A stretch of DNA of 64,000 nt from Toxorhynchites rutilus septentrionalis (GCF_029784135.1 NC_073746.1:305180665-305244664), one strand, 5' to 3'; shown: positions 20,661-32,133, numbered from the stretch's first letter. The notes: generated by a model from the letters alone, not told the origin. Numbers and translations: made by a program.

Positions 20661-22980
20661 TGCCAAAACCATATCAATGGCAGACTAATGTGCACAAACA
20701 TGGGCACAGCTTTTTGAATATCTAGGAGAACCTGTTACAACATCAGTCTTGCTATTTTGTTTTGTCCCTTTCGCTTTGTCTCGTATTCAATATCAGCCGA
20801 AATGAGAGTAAAAAAAGGTTAGTTATTTTAGTCAAAGTTTAATGTATGAAGATTTTAAACAGGTTAGTAAATTTTTGAGTATGAACACTTTTCATTACGA
20901 AACATTGATGACGTTTCTTGAAGTGGCTATTGCATTTTTCCGTCAACAGAAGAACATAAGGAAAGACCCAATTTTATTGAATCGAGTATTTCGGAATAAC
21001 GTGTCCCGGTTTCATCCTCTTTTTTCTTCATCCAATGAATCTTTTTTTTTTTGAGAACAACAACTCGTTAAATGAGTTTTCATCATTCGGAAGGGAAGCA
21101 TGAGTGGCGCCAGAGCTACCCACTATCAAGATGAAACAAAACAAACGATTTTATAATATTACGTTGCAATACGCAAACGAATAAGAATTGAAATCAGACG
21201 TATTGAACGTAGGTGGAAATTCTGTATCCATCCGCCAATAACATTTTTGTTTATTCGAACAGTGGAATGCCACAAGCCAGCATTATCCCTGAATCCTGAA
21301 TTGCTCCCCAATCTACTGATTCGCTTACCTCCTACAAAGTTACGTTCACCAGCAATACAATCACGGAATAACTCGATGCAATGAAGTCTAAAGGTGATCA
21401 CAGTTCTTTGGTATCCAGACAAATAGTTTCGATTCCGATACAATAATGGGCTATGAACAAAATGTTTGTTTAGAATGCATTTTGTTGTAGCTATTTTTCA
21501 ACAGTTTACTTTTTTTAGCCAGTGAAACTCTGTGTTATGTATAGAGAGATGAATAGAATAGCAATGGATGAAAAATTCCGAAATACAGAATACAGCTTGC
21601 CCAGAACTTTTAATTTGGAACAATTTTGACATAGGACTATGCCTTTGATTTCAATAAAAGGGGATAACTCTACGAAAAATTTAACGACTCATTAACACAC
21701 ATTACTCAAAATCTTAATTGCGACATATGTTGTGTTGTATACCATTAGACAGGAAATTTATCCAGCAATTTTTTTTGCTTAAGACATGAACAGTGAATGT
21801 AGTAAAAAAAGTTAACAATATGACGATTAAATTGGGTATGTTATTTCGATTTTACTAACCACCCGTTTTCCCCCACAACGCAGCGAGCAATCTTTTTGCC
21901 GACAATTCGGTGTTAGCTAGTAATGTGATTAGATGCGTATTATGAATTATTCTCGATTTGCCGCTAATAGGCATTTATCAGTTGGCAGAATCAATGGAGG
22001 GATGATCTAGGAATGATCTTGAAGATGATATTGGATGGTTTCACTCTATTCTCCCCAAAGATTCGACGAGAGCCTGGCCCAAAAAAGTGAAACATTGATA
22101 GAGATTTTATTAGATTGAAGTTTAGGTTGTTGTCCAATCAATTCGTGCCCAATTCACGTTTTATCATGTAGGTCTTGCGACTAACAATTTATGTAATTGT
22201 GGATCAGGATGTCATTATATCGAGCTTGTTGTTTGGTTATGTAAAAAATGCAAATAATGAATTTAACTGGCTGCTGATTTAGAAGTTCCAAAAGGTATAC
22301 TCCGCATATCAGATTATGATAGCTTGAGTAGTCGCGATCTTAATATTATGCTCCCCATACATGTCTTCCTTAACAGTTCGCTTCCTATCCTCGAATACAC
22401 TTGCCCATCCTCCTTTCCCTTCCCTATACATAAGCAGAACTTAACTACACGAACTTCCCAAGAGAGCACTCATGAGCATAGAATACTCAATATACGTAAC
22501 CTGGCTATAAAGTTAGTACAACCCCCTACGAACAATGTTCCGTATTACGTGGCAACGAAGGAGAAAATGCTATTTTTATCTATAATGTATTTCTGTAGTC
22601 ATGGATTTATTCGACTTAGGCCAGTTATGTAGATCTTAACAATTTAGGATTGTATTTAGAAATGATAAATGATGACTCCTTGTCTTCTTTTGCATAATTG
22701 AAAAAACAGAAGAAAATGGTAATGGTGTATATTTTTGAACTGAATGTTGTTTCGGATTCTACCACGTTGTCTTATCTAATCCGTATATAGGATACAAGTT
22801 CATATAGGAAACGTTTTTTTTTTCAGGGCCTCCATTTGATGTATCAAAAGAGAAAAAATACACATTTTGAATAATAAAAAAAACTCAATTCAAATTTAAT
22901 TACAACACACAATCACAGTCCTATGTCAAGATCCCGTCCGTGCCCCATCAAGGGTCCCATTTAGCGTGCCTTTGCCGTTG
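20661..22980. other. Gene-free stretch with a possible element start
   Basis: No gene is supported. At 21627-21646 the sequence TTTTGACATAGGACTATGCC looks like a diverged superfamily 5' motif in which both arms of the palindrome changed. No partner 3' end was confirmed. A 102-codon frame at 22324 has no recognised domain. Confidence 0.35.
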
Positions 22981-22982
22981 AG

Positions 22983-23262
22983 GTTTACTTTTCAAGCGGA
23001 TGTTCGGTTATTGCGATGAAGCCCATTTTCATTTGTGTGGGTCGGTTAACAAACAAAACATGCGCTACTGGGCTGACACCAACCCTCGAGAATTGCATCA
23101 AAAGCCTTTGCATTCACCCAAAGTCACAGTGTGGTGTGCAATTTCCTCAGCTGGAATTATTGGGCCCTGGTTTTTTGAGGAAAATGAGGTTACAGTGACT
23201 GTGAATTCGGACCGGTATGTAAACATACTACAATTTTTTTTCCCACCTGTCCCCTTGTGATT
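22983..23262 (+). pseudogene. Tc1/mariner (DUF4817-type) transposase, middle fragment
   Basis: The frame reads DEAHFHLCGSVNKQNMRYW, then HSPKVTVWCAISSAGIIGPW, then DRYVNILQFFF. These are conserved stretches around the first catalytic aspartate (DEAHF) of the arthropod Tc1/mariner group whose N-terminus is annotated DUF4817. A deletion follows, and the sequence CCCCTTGTGATTTT encodes the S-P-C-D-F part of the family's SPDL-PCDFFLWG motif. At that exact point family-B copy 2 is inserted. The remaining C-terminus is at 24937-25119. Confidence 0.75.
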
Positions 23263-23265
23263 TTT

Positions 23266-24936
23266 GACGTAGGACTACGTCTTTCATTTCTATACCGGGG
23301 TGTAAAATCAAAGTTTCGAAAACGAAAGCGTTACGCCGGAGACCGAGATTTTAAGCGTTAATAGCTCCTAAACAACTAAACGAAATGGTATGATAAACAC
23401 TTTATTCGATAGATAAAATGTCTACGCGTTCTATACTTGTTACTTTCTGATCCAAAAACTTGTTTCAATAGTCTTACAATTGCTTTCAAAACAGGCTATT
23501 GAAATCACCAATCGGTATATAAGCGAGCGCCGCTCGGAAATCCACTCAGTTCAAATTGAACAGCGATTGGAGCATGTTGTCGCTGTTGTGGTGAAGCTCT
23601 TCGTTTATCATGAAAGCGCGGATGAACGGTGTCACCAAGATCCTGTTTGTGCACCTTAGGCCAGAAGGGAATCCATCAGGAGGAGAGTTATGCCACAAAC
23701 TGTTCCCCGGGAAGATCTCGAAGCAGCCGCTACACACACACACACATACACGCGCGGAATTCTTTCCGTTTGGATGCCATTCAGCATCGAGAAAGATCCG
23801 GAAAATAATCTGCCAGTTCCTCTGGGAATTTAAAAATACATTTATGTGAAAGAGTTTATTGGAATGTTTTCTATCCATGTAACACTGACCAAATACATTT
23901 GGTTTTGTGATTTTTCAATCAATCGCAATTAACAGAATAGCTTCTGAAGATTATTCTTCCCCATCAGTAGGATATTTCCGTATCCAATATTGTATGCGCC
24001 CGCAATCGATTATTGCTCAGTCGCCGAAAGTTCCGAGCTCAGAGAGTTCATTCCCCTCTAGTTTGCCTTCCAAATTGCCATCGTAAACCACGCCTTCTCT
24101 CGATTCAATCACGCACAAAAAGCATACTTAAGCGATATTCTGGTGGTGAGACGCATTCATTTTTCGTGAGGACAAGACAACATCGTTGCTGAGGGTGCTG
24201 GACGGCGAAGGATCGAGATCTGCCCTGAAACGCAGGCAGTTTGTTTGAACCTGTGAGGGAGCACAGAGAAGCCGATCCTTCAGGAGAAGAGAAGGTGACC
24301 ATCGAAGCAGCCGCTACACACACACATACACGCACGGAATTCTTTCCGTTTGGATGCCATTCAGCATCGAGAAAGATCCGGAAAATAATCTGCCAGTTCC
24401 TCTGGGAATTTAAAAATACATTCATGTGAAAGAGTTTATTTGAATGTTTTCTATCCATGTAACACTGTGACCAAATATGTTTCAATCAAGTGCTATTAAC
24501 AGATGGTTATCGAATTAGCATTAACCACTGGTGGGCTTCCAGTATCGAGGAAAATGTGGAAATATCTAATCCTTACTGAAAATAATCTGCCAGTTCCTCT
24601 GGGAATCTAAAATTACATTCATGTGAAAGAGTTTATTTTAATGTTTTCTATCCATGTAACACTGACCAAATACATTTGGTTTTGTGATTTTTCAATCAAT
24701 CGCAATTAACAGAATAGCTTCTGAAGATTATTCTTCCCCATCAGTAGAATATTTCCGTATCCAATATTGGATGCATAAAACCTTGTGCATCCAACGTAAC
24801 ACTCTCGTTTTCGAAGTCCCCCAAATATTCATTCATTCAGAATGAATTCAGATTCAACTTCAAACAAATGATCTCTAAATTAACGATAGTCCTACGTCAC
24901 CCTTGCGGTTCTACCATAGATATAACACACTTCCTG
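23266..24936 (+). repeat. Family B Helentron-like element, copy 2 (complete)
   Basis: This is the best reference copy, at 1,671 bp. It begins GACGTAGGACTACGTCTTTC after TTTTT and ends with the subterminal motif GTCCTACGTCACCCTTGCGG, a hairpin arm pair around ATAGATATAAC, and CACTTCCTG before TTTTTT. It lies inside a transposase gene whose coding sequence is interrupted within a T-run (GAT TTT / TTT CTA TGG), which fixes both ends. Internal features are the promoter block 23509-23550, a CA-rich tract near 23730 and three internal repeats. No long reading frame is conserved among copies, so it is non-autonomous. Confidence 0.75.
23509..23550 (+). promoter_or_regulatory. CCAAT-TATA-initiator core promoter in family B copy 2
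   Basis: CCAATCGG leads into TATATAAG (23516-23523) and TCAGT, with its A at 23548. The 32-base TATA-to-initiator distance is identical to copy 1. The block is better conserved between copies than the sequence downstream of it. Confidence 0.5.
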
Positions 24937-25119
24937 TTTTTTCTATGGGGTTTTTTGAAATCCCGTGTCTATGTGAACCGTCTAAGAACCCTACAAGATT
25001 TGAAGACCAACATCCAAGAAGAAATTGCCAACATAACACCTGCTATGCTAACAAGAGATCTAACGCAAAACGTAAACGATCGGTGAGACATCTGGATTTC
25101 GTTTTTGAACTAAGAAAAT
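24937..25119 (+). pseudogene. Tc1/mariner (DUF4817-type) transposase, C-terminal fragment
   Basis: Starting right after the family-B element, the frame reads FLWGFLKSRVYVNRLRTLQD, then NIQEEIANITPAMLTRDLTQ. After a frame change RHLDFVFEL corresponds to the family's HLPDIIF ending. FLWG is the motif just beyond the catalytic DDE/D region. With 22983-23262 it is one transposase gene cut in two. Internal loss of about 70 codons including the second aspartate makes it inactive regardless of the insertion. Confidence 0.75.
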
Positions 25120-25239
25120 GATGCTAATGTAACCTAAAACTCAAAAAACAAATTACGTATATTTTACTTCCGGACATTCCAAGGTAGTTCTCACATGCAG
25201 GAATCGTGCATTTTTCTACTTGTGTTTAATTGTGGTCTC

Positions 25240-27178
25240 GAATTTTTATGAAATAATGTTAACGTTAATAACTATTTTTGCCGCGAACGGATTTTGGCGA
25301 TTTACATACTAAACGAATCGGAAATTCCGTAGGATTTGTTTAATATGCCATACATTAGAATCCCCTGGTTAGTAAATGGTTAAAATTCATGAAAACTTTA
25401 AGTGTTTCTATTTTTCCCATACATTTGTTCTGTCCATTTGTCCATTTCCCGAACAGAGCTATCAATAACGAGCAACTTATCGACGACCAACGGAGGGGAA
25501 ATCGTAGGATTTAAAGTCTCCGTGAACAAAGGAAAAGAAGAAGAATGAAGGGGAATACTTGCCTAGAGTATAAACAGTGGATCTCGCTGAGGCAAACTTT
25601 CATTCGGCATCGGACTGTTGAGTAATCCAGTTCACTTTGCTTTCGCTGCGCTTCGATCTAAGATTGGACCCCACCAGTGGTAATCCAACTTGGAAATCGT
25701 CGTTTGATTTTTCTGTTCGTTCTTCGCGTTATTCGTATCGTGTGTTCTTCTTTCCGCGTCATAAATTGGACGCTTCGCGTAGTGTGCGATGAGCAAGAAG
25801 AAAAGGAAGGCAGGCTCGAGCCTTGCAAAAACGAACGCATTGCCAGGGGCAATAACATTACGAGGTAAGCGTCATCTAATGATGCACGCGGTGTTGGTGC
25901 AGTGAATAGCGCTCGCACTGAACCGAGCCTTCGCGAATGTGACACCGCACCGAACAACAGCGAAGTAGGCGATTTCGGCGCGTCAGTCGAAAATGTAAAC
26001 ACCCAGGCAGCAACCAAAATCAAGCTCCCCCGCTGCTGGTGAAGGCGGTCACTCTTGGCAAACTCATCAGCGAATTCGCATCGATGGGTGTTACAGCAGA
26101 GTACAAGCTGTGTGACATAATTCAGTCTTTTTCCAAGCAGTTAACATTGTTTATTTTCCGTCTTCATAAGGGCTTCGTTGGTGCCTTTGAGAATGCATCA
26201 ATGCATTAAACTGACGTTATGGCGAAGCAGACGTTAAGGTTGTGCACCAAAAAAATTATTTGGGAATACCAAGCATCTTGAATGTCTTACTAGAATGTTA
26301 TAAGTTATTTGGGTTCGCGTGCCAGTCGCAAAACTGCCTTCAACTAGGATTGCATTTGCGCTAATGAAGCATTGCTACTGTTTTCGAGTTATTAACAAAA
26401 AGAGTTTATTTCTCTTGTTTAGTCATCAAGAAAGTAAATGTTCTGGAATTTTGTATTTGATTAGATTTTGCTTGCCAGTAGCAAAACTTCCTCTGCTGCG
26501 CTTCTCTCGAGCATGAGAAAGTAGTGCAACTCTTTTCGAGGCCAGTAATATTAACAGAAGCGTTTCTTTTTAGAATAGCGCAAAATGATGAGAAATGTTT
26601 ATATTGCTAGTAGTTTCAAGCCACCAATGTATGGCTCTGTATGCATGCTATGGTGAACGCTTGTTTGGCGCTTGGTTTACGCTTAGTTTGTACGAACGAT
26701 ATCTAGAGGTGCGATTCCTTTGAGGTAATACTAAATAACATGTAGCATGATATTTGATACTTGCAAGTGTTGTCATTGTTGTTGTTTCCATGCGGTGGCA
26801 AAGATATATTGATGTAGTTATGAGATATGGAATAATGGTGATGCTGCAACATGTATATAATCGACTGTAGCCGAGTCTATGTCAATTTCGAAAAAGACCA
26901 CCGGAATAGCCTTCGAGGTAAATTTTCAATGCATTGACATGAAATAAATTGCGACATACGATTGTTTTGCGAGGGCAAGAATGAATCATCAATCAATTAT
27001 CGTCAACTGATTCTACAATGAAAAAATCATTTCAGAGATTATTCTACTAAGCAGTTGTTTCTAAAATTTCACAGCATTATAGAATAATATCCGAAGGTAT
27101 AAACAAGCGACTTATATAAAATAACAGCGTAGTTCTACGTCAACAATGCGGTCGTATCTTGGACACAACCTCCTATAA
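25240..27178 (+). repeat. Family C Helentron-like element, copy 1 (5' truncated)
   Basis: About 1.94 kb closely matching 59110-61001. The 5' motif is missing; similarity starts at TTTTATGAAATAATGTTAACG. The 3' end has the subterminal GTAGTTCTACGTCAA, the imperfect hairpin GGTCGTATC-TTG-GACACAACC and CTCCTATAAT. The interior contains a lysine-rich start (MSKKKRKAGSS at 25789), a LINE ORF1-like segment (about 25910-26180) and two ~130-bp imperfect direct repeats (GCCAGT-GCAAAACT at 26320 and 26475). Confidence 0.65.
25789..26160 (+). pseudogene. LINE ORF1-like reading frame captured in family C, broken
   Basis: The start MSKKKRKAGSSLAKTNALPG runs 38 codons to a TGA at 25903-25905. A second stretch in another frame reads NNSEVGDFGASVENV, then TQAATKIKLP. 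It breaks at CTCCCCCGCTG, where the copy at 59.8 kb has one more C and continues PPLVVKAVALDKL. KIKLPPLVV resembles the start of the conserved region of Jockey-type LINE ORF1 proteins, which bind nucleic acid. The similarity is judged by eye, so the identity is tentative. Confidence 0.4.
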
Positions 27179-27386
27179 TTTTTGTTGAACGTATGCTGAC
27201 GGGTCGTTACGTTGCCGGTGTATGTGAATGTTTTCATATGAATTGCATGGTAGAATAACTGACGTAACGGAACGTGACGGGACGTGAACGTGGATGTTGT
27301 ATGTGAATCGCACTTAAATCCTACTATTTCCCCTTCGTTGGTCGTCGATAAGTTGCTCGTCATTGACAGCTCTGTTCGATATAAAA
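27179..27386 (-). repeat. Family C copy 3, inner fragment, plus unclassified repeat
   Basis: Segment 27314-27376 is the reverse complement of the family-C block CGAACAGAGCTGTCAAT-ACGAGCAACTT-TCGACGACC. Its continuation is on the far side of family-B copy 3 at 29022-29110. The stretch 27185-27313 is not in the other C copies and carries several ACGT-rich inverted words (GACGGGTCGTTACG and GTAACGGAACGTGACGGGACG). Confidence 0.5.
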
Positions 27387-29021
27387 CAGGAAGTGGGTTA
27401 CATCTATGGTATTACCGCAAGGGTGACGTAGGACTATCGTTGATTTAGAGATCATTTGTTCGAAGTTGAATCTAAATCCATTCTGAATGAATGAATAAAT
27501 GAATATTTGGGGGACTTCGAAAACGAGAGCGTTACGTTGGAGGCACAAGGTTTTATGCATCCAATATAGGATACGAAAAACCTTGTTCTGAAGAATAATC
27601 TTCAGAAGCTAACCTGCTAACTGTACTTGATTGACAAATCACAAACCCAAATGTAATATATGGATATTTTATGGATAGAAAACATTAAAATAAACTCTTT
27701 CGCTTGAATGTAATTTTCAATTCCAAGGGGAACTGGCAGATTATTTTCCAGCAACGATTAGATATTTCCACATTTTCCTCGATACTGGAAGCCCACCAGT
27801 GGTTAATACTAACTCGATAACCACCTTTTAATAGTACTTGATTGATAAATATTTGGTCACAGTGTTACATGGATAGAAAACATTCAAATAAACTCTTTCA
27901 CATGAATATATTTTGAAAATTCCCAAAGGAACTGGCAGATTATTTTCCAGCAATGATTAGATCTTTCCGGAACTTTCTCGATGCTGAATGGCATCCTAAC
28001 GGAAAGAGTTCTGCGCGTGTATGTGTCGATCCTTCGCCGTCCACCTCCTCCAGCACGTTAGGCAACGATGTTGTCTTGTCGATGTCCTCACGAAAAATGA
28101 ATGTGTCTCACCACCAGAATATCGCTTAAGTATGCTTTTTGTGTGTGATTGAATCGAGAGAAGGTGTGGTTTACGATGGCAATTTGGAAGGCAAACTAGA
28201 GGGGAATGAACTCTCTGAGCTCGGAACTTTCGGCGACTGAGCAATAATCGATTGCGGGCGCATACAATATTGGATATGGAAATATCCTACTGATGGGGAA
28301 GAATAATCTTCTGAAGCTATCCTGTTAATTGCGATTGATTGAAAAACCACAAAACCAAATGTATTTGGTCACAGTGTTACATGGATAGAAAACATTCAAT
28401 TAAACTCTTTCACATGAATATATTTTGAAAATTCCCAAAGGAACTGGCAGATTATTTTCAGTAACGATTAGATATTTCCACATTTTCCTCGATACTGGAA
28501 GCCCACCAATGGTTAATGCCAACTCGATAACCACCTGTTAATAACCGCGCGTGTATGTGTGTGTAGCGATGTCTTCCCAGGGAACCGTTTGTGGCATCAC
28601 TCTCCTCCTGATAGATTCCCTTCTGGCCTAGGGTGCACAAACAGGCTCTTGGTGACACCGTTCATCCGCGCTTTCATGATAAATAAAGAGCTTCACCGCA
28701 ACAGCGACAACATGCTCCAATCGCTGTTCAATTAGAACTGAGTGGATTTCCGAGCGCCGCTCGCTTATATACCGATTGGTGATTTCAATAGCCTGTTTTG
28801 AAAGCAATTTTAAGACTATTGAAACAAGTTTTTGGATCAAAAAGTAACAACTATATAACGCGTAGACATTTTATCTTTCGAATGAAGTGTTTATCATACC
28901 ATTTCGTTCAGTTGTTTAGGAGCTATTAACGCTCAAAATCTCGGTCTCCGGCGTAACGCTTTCGTTTCCGAAACTTTGATTTTACACCCCGGTATAGAAA
29001 TGAAAGACGTAGTCCTACGTC
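27387..29021 (-). repeat. Family B Helentron-like element, copy 3
   Basis: Minus-strand copy of 1,635 bp. Its 5' motif GACGTAGGACTACGTCTTTC is at 29002-29021, preceded on the minus strand by TTTTTT. Its 3' hairpin and CACTTCCTG lie at 27387-27420. It contains the promoter block at 28737-28790. It is inserted inside a minus-strand family-C copy (fragments 27314-27376 and 29022-29110), with loss of about 190 bp of C sequence. Confidence 0.7.
28737..28784 (-). promoter_or_regulatory. CCAAT-TATA-initiator core promoter in family B copy 3
   Basis: Reading on the minus strand, CCAATCGG, TATATAAG (28764-28771) and TCAGT (28737-28741) occur with the same order and spacing as in copies 1 and 2. In copy 4 (58075-58120) the initiator has changed to TCAAT. 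Confidence 0.45.
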
Positions 29022-29110
29022 AAAAAATAGTTAATGCGGTGACTTTATTTCATAAAAACGTGACCTGTTTTCTGATTTGGCACCCTTAATGAAAGACGTA
29101 GTTCTAGGTC
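29022..29110 (-). repeat. Family C copy 3, 5' end fragment
   Basis: Minus-strand sequence GACCTAGAACTACGTCTTTC, then ATTAAGGGTGCCAAATCAGA and AAACAGGTCACG, matches the family-C start at 59026. One arm of the palindrome carries a mutation. Confidence 0.6.
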
Positions 29111-31719
29111 AAAAAACAGTTTAAAGTAACAAGTCTGTCAAAAAAAAAAAAAAGTTGTAAATACTACGTATTTCGTATTTTCGCATATAATACAGATATT
29201 CCTTTTTATCGTCTGCTCTAATCATATGGCAATCCTAGGCGGATCGGTTGTTAATTGAAAGATCTTCATACATCCATAACCTCTCGTTGAAACACCCTGT
29301 ATAATTCGTTGAATTCTACCGTACAAGGAATGCTGGAGTGTAGAATGGTAGATCGTAGAGCTTTCTCCTTCATTAGTTGTTGAGTCCGGTGCTCTTTGCT
29401 AGTTGAAGCAGACCGAGCACAAACAAAGAATAACTCATTTCATATGCAAACGCGAGGGAGGCATCCCGCTTTTCTCGTTTAACCAGAGCAAAAGGTGAAG
29501 GGTTCTGGGCGTAAGCCACAACCACACACATAGAAAAAGTTCGTATCATATCTTTATGGCTTTCATTTGAGCATTACATCGTTTTGACTCCTTCTCAAAC
29601 GGCCAGATGGATGCGACCGGTAACGAAATCCGGTGACCATCATCATCTTCAGCAATCATTCGCATCTGGCGACAGCAGATAAATACGTGGCAGAAGTTTC
29701 TCGGTTGTAACCGACAGTGGTGTCGTTATACTGAACTTTGCATTCTTTTTGGAGCAATCCGATGAACGATAACTTTTTCAAAATTGAATTATTTTCATTC
29801 GCTCAATTCAAAATAAACAGAAATTAATTTCCACCGAGCGAAAGCCACATCGACAGGATCCAATTAACAGATTCAATTATCTTTTGGTGATTGGTCACCG
29901 GCAGCAGTCCTGTCGGCATCAATGCGGTCAACTGGTGAAGTTTGCTTCTGCATGCTAATTAAGAGGGGACGGGAAAGATTTTGATTGGGTTGGTAAAAAC
30001 AATCGAAAGGTTTCATTTACCCCCTCAACGGGTAGTTTAATTTGGAAGCTGAGCGGAATCATCATCATGTCGATCGATAGATAAAATAATGCAAGGATTC
30101 TGCTGTGTTTGGAAGCGGTCTAATAGAAAAAAACTAGTTGTTTTTGGAAATGAAGCGTGAAATGAGTGCTATGAATTGGAGGGTTACCGAAATGACACAC
30201 AGATGACGCCACGTACTGACTGTGTTTTCGATAGCTGTTTTAGTCGTTCTATCCATAAACTTCATGTAATGATTGTTGGAATGGTTATTTATTAATTTCA
30301 AGGAATGTCGACCTAACATCCAGATATTCATTTCTTCACGACATGGCACGATCTGAAAAAAAAATTCCTCAAAGAAGTGAATAGCTCTAAATTTCTAAAA
30401 TTTAATTCGATCTAAAATTTCACTCTTCCTAATCGCATCTTTCAAATTTCCACCGAAGCAATCAAAATTATGGCTCTTTGTTTGGTGTTCCATCAATTCC
30501 TATCAGCTCATTTAACAACTCTGTTTGTCACCGAAATTCGCCGATTAACTTTCCCAATTTCCCCAACCGGAGAACCTCCGTCCCATCGGAGTAACTGTCA
30601 TCCTAAAGTTGTATTTGGAACATAATCTTTTCCCCCATTCCTCCGTTTGTAGGACCTAAACCTCAAATTGATTCCATCTTGCAGAACCGTCCAAAACACA
30701 CCGCTTTGACCTGAGAGTCTTGAACTTATAATCTCCATCCCCTCGGCTGCTGTTTCCGGATCGTAAACGGTAACAGCCTGTATTGAGGGAATGGATTTCG
30801 GAGGTTTTCTTCCTGGTGACATTTGCGACTACCATTGGTAAAGCAGTGTGGAGGGAGAATAGATTTGAAAAGTTTGTCAGCCCCCCCCCCCACGAATTTA
30901 TAAAATCACAGCGGCGAAGAAAATAAGCTATCAATGTTCTTTTGGTTTTTAATCGCCTCTGGGCATGAGATGATTATTACTTTTCCAACTTATCACGCAG
31001 GAGGAAGGTCTTGGAAATTTGAAATGACTTTCCCAACATTGGATTTCAATTTACTCGCAGTCTGATTTGATTCACAGTAATTTTCTCCACCCTCAAAAAT
31101 GAAACATCTTCCGCCTCCATCACTCGACATTGCCGCAAAAACCTGGACCTCTGGCCTTCCGATGAGACGAACCTTGTTTGTTAAATTTTCCCAGAAGATA
31201 TGACAGTTACAAAAAAATGGATATCATCCGTTCGGATCTGGGTTAGGAACAGCAGGTGGTCAAGCATCTAGAACACAATTTTACACCTGAGTGGGTTCAT
31301 TCGCAGAACCAGCCTTCGGGTGAAAATTCGTTCTGTTCTGTTCTTGTTTTGGAAGCACCTTAACCCGAGGGTGGAATTCGTTTCTCGGACGGATGGGTTC
31401 ACTTGCATGAGTGGAACTTTTTCCAGTTTACGGTGATAGAGTCCATGTTTCCGCTTCGTCTCTCGTTATCTTCTTTTCACTCTGGTTACGAAGCAGAGAG
31501 AAATGAAGATGAAGAGGGCACACACTGCTTTACCAATATCCTAAAATATCCTATATTCATATGTGAAAGTAAAGTAGAACCGATTTACGACCGAGCGATT
31601 GGAAACTTTATCGAGTGGTTGTGGGAATGCTTCGCGCACATGCTGGATTATCTAAAGAAAATTGGGTTTCAATCGGATCACTCGCTAGGTTCGTATGCCA
31701 CAAACCCATACAATGCTCT
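29111..31719. other. Longest apparently repeat-poor stretch, no gene recognised
   Basis: About 2.6 kb with balanced composition in places (29560-29950, 30560-30830) and no element termini. Open frames of 70-110 codons (for example 30598-30822 minus, 31403-31735 plus) have no recognisable domain or paired splice signals. This could be ancient unique intergenic DNA and is the best place in the window to look for conserved non-coding elements. Confidence 0.35.
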
Positions 31720-31721
31720 TA

Positions 31722-31972
31722 AGGGGGTATTCTAGTGTAAAGACACGAATTTCGGACGTTTTTTCGAGCTTCGAAAAAAATAAACAAAGAACATTTTTAC
31801 TATCCATAATATCATTATTTGTTTTCTATTTTTTAACAATAAAACTAAAATTAGACGGAGAAAAACATTCATAATAATAATAGTTACAAGCTGATAAAGT
31901 GAGAGGGTTAAAAAAAATTTGGCATGGCGTACAAGATTCCAGCCCTTCTGGTTATCTAAAACAAAAAAAAAA
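31722..31972. mobile_element. F-family fragment (F3)
   Basis: Starts with TA-AGGGGGTATTCTAG, as F1 does, and matches F1 14424-14675 closely up to GGTTATCT-AAACAAAA. It stops at an A-run, where the family D element begins; that A-run appears to have been its target. Confidence 0.75.
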
Positions 31973-32110
31973 GTCACAGGAGGGTTGTGTCCGAGACAAG
32001 ACCGCATAATTGACGTAGGATTCCATTAGGTTATCTGTTGATTTTAGATGATTACATCTCTTTGATAATGATTAGGTGGACCTGAAAAGGGCCGTTTTGT
32101 TTGGTTGTAG
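31973..32110 (-). repeat. Family D element, 3' part, minus strand
   Basis: On the minus strand the order is: histone-type stem-loop (32078-32093), ATCATTATCAAAGAGATG, AATCCTACGTCAATTATGCG, the hairpin GGTCTTGTC..GGACACAACC and CCTCCTGTGAC against a T-run. It aligns along its whole length with 965-1125. The 5' side is unclear. Confidence 0.65.
32078..32093 (-). promoter_or_regulatory. Histone mRNA 3' stem-loop, near-consensus
   Basis: Minus strand GGCCCTTTTCAGGTCC, preceded by CAAAAC and followed by ACCTAATCATTATCAAAGAG. Only one stem base differs from GGCCCTTTTCAGGGCC, and one stem pair is lost. The following CAAAGAGATG resembles the U7-binding downstream element. In animals this signal is confined to replication-dependent histone mRNAs. 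Together with the copy at 989 it shows that the ancestral D element carried an intact signal. Confidence 0.65.
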
Positions 32111-32133
32111 GGTATTGTTTGTTCATTCCACCT

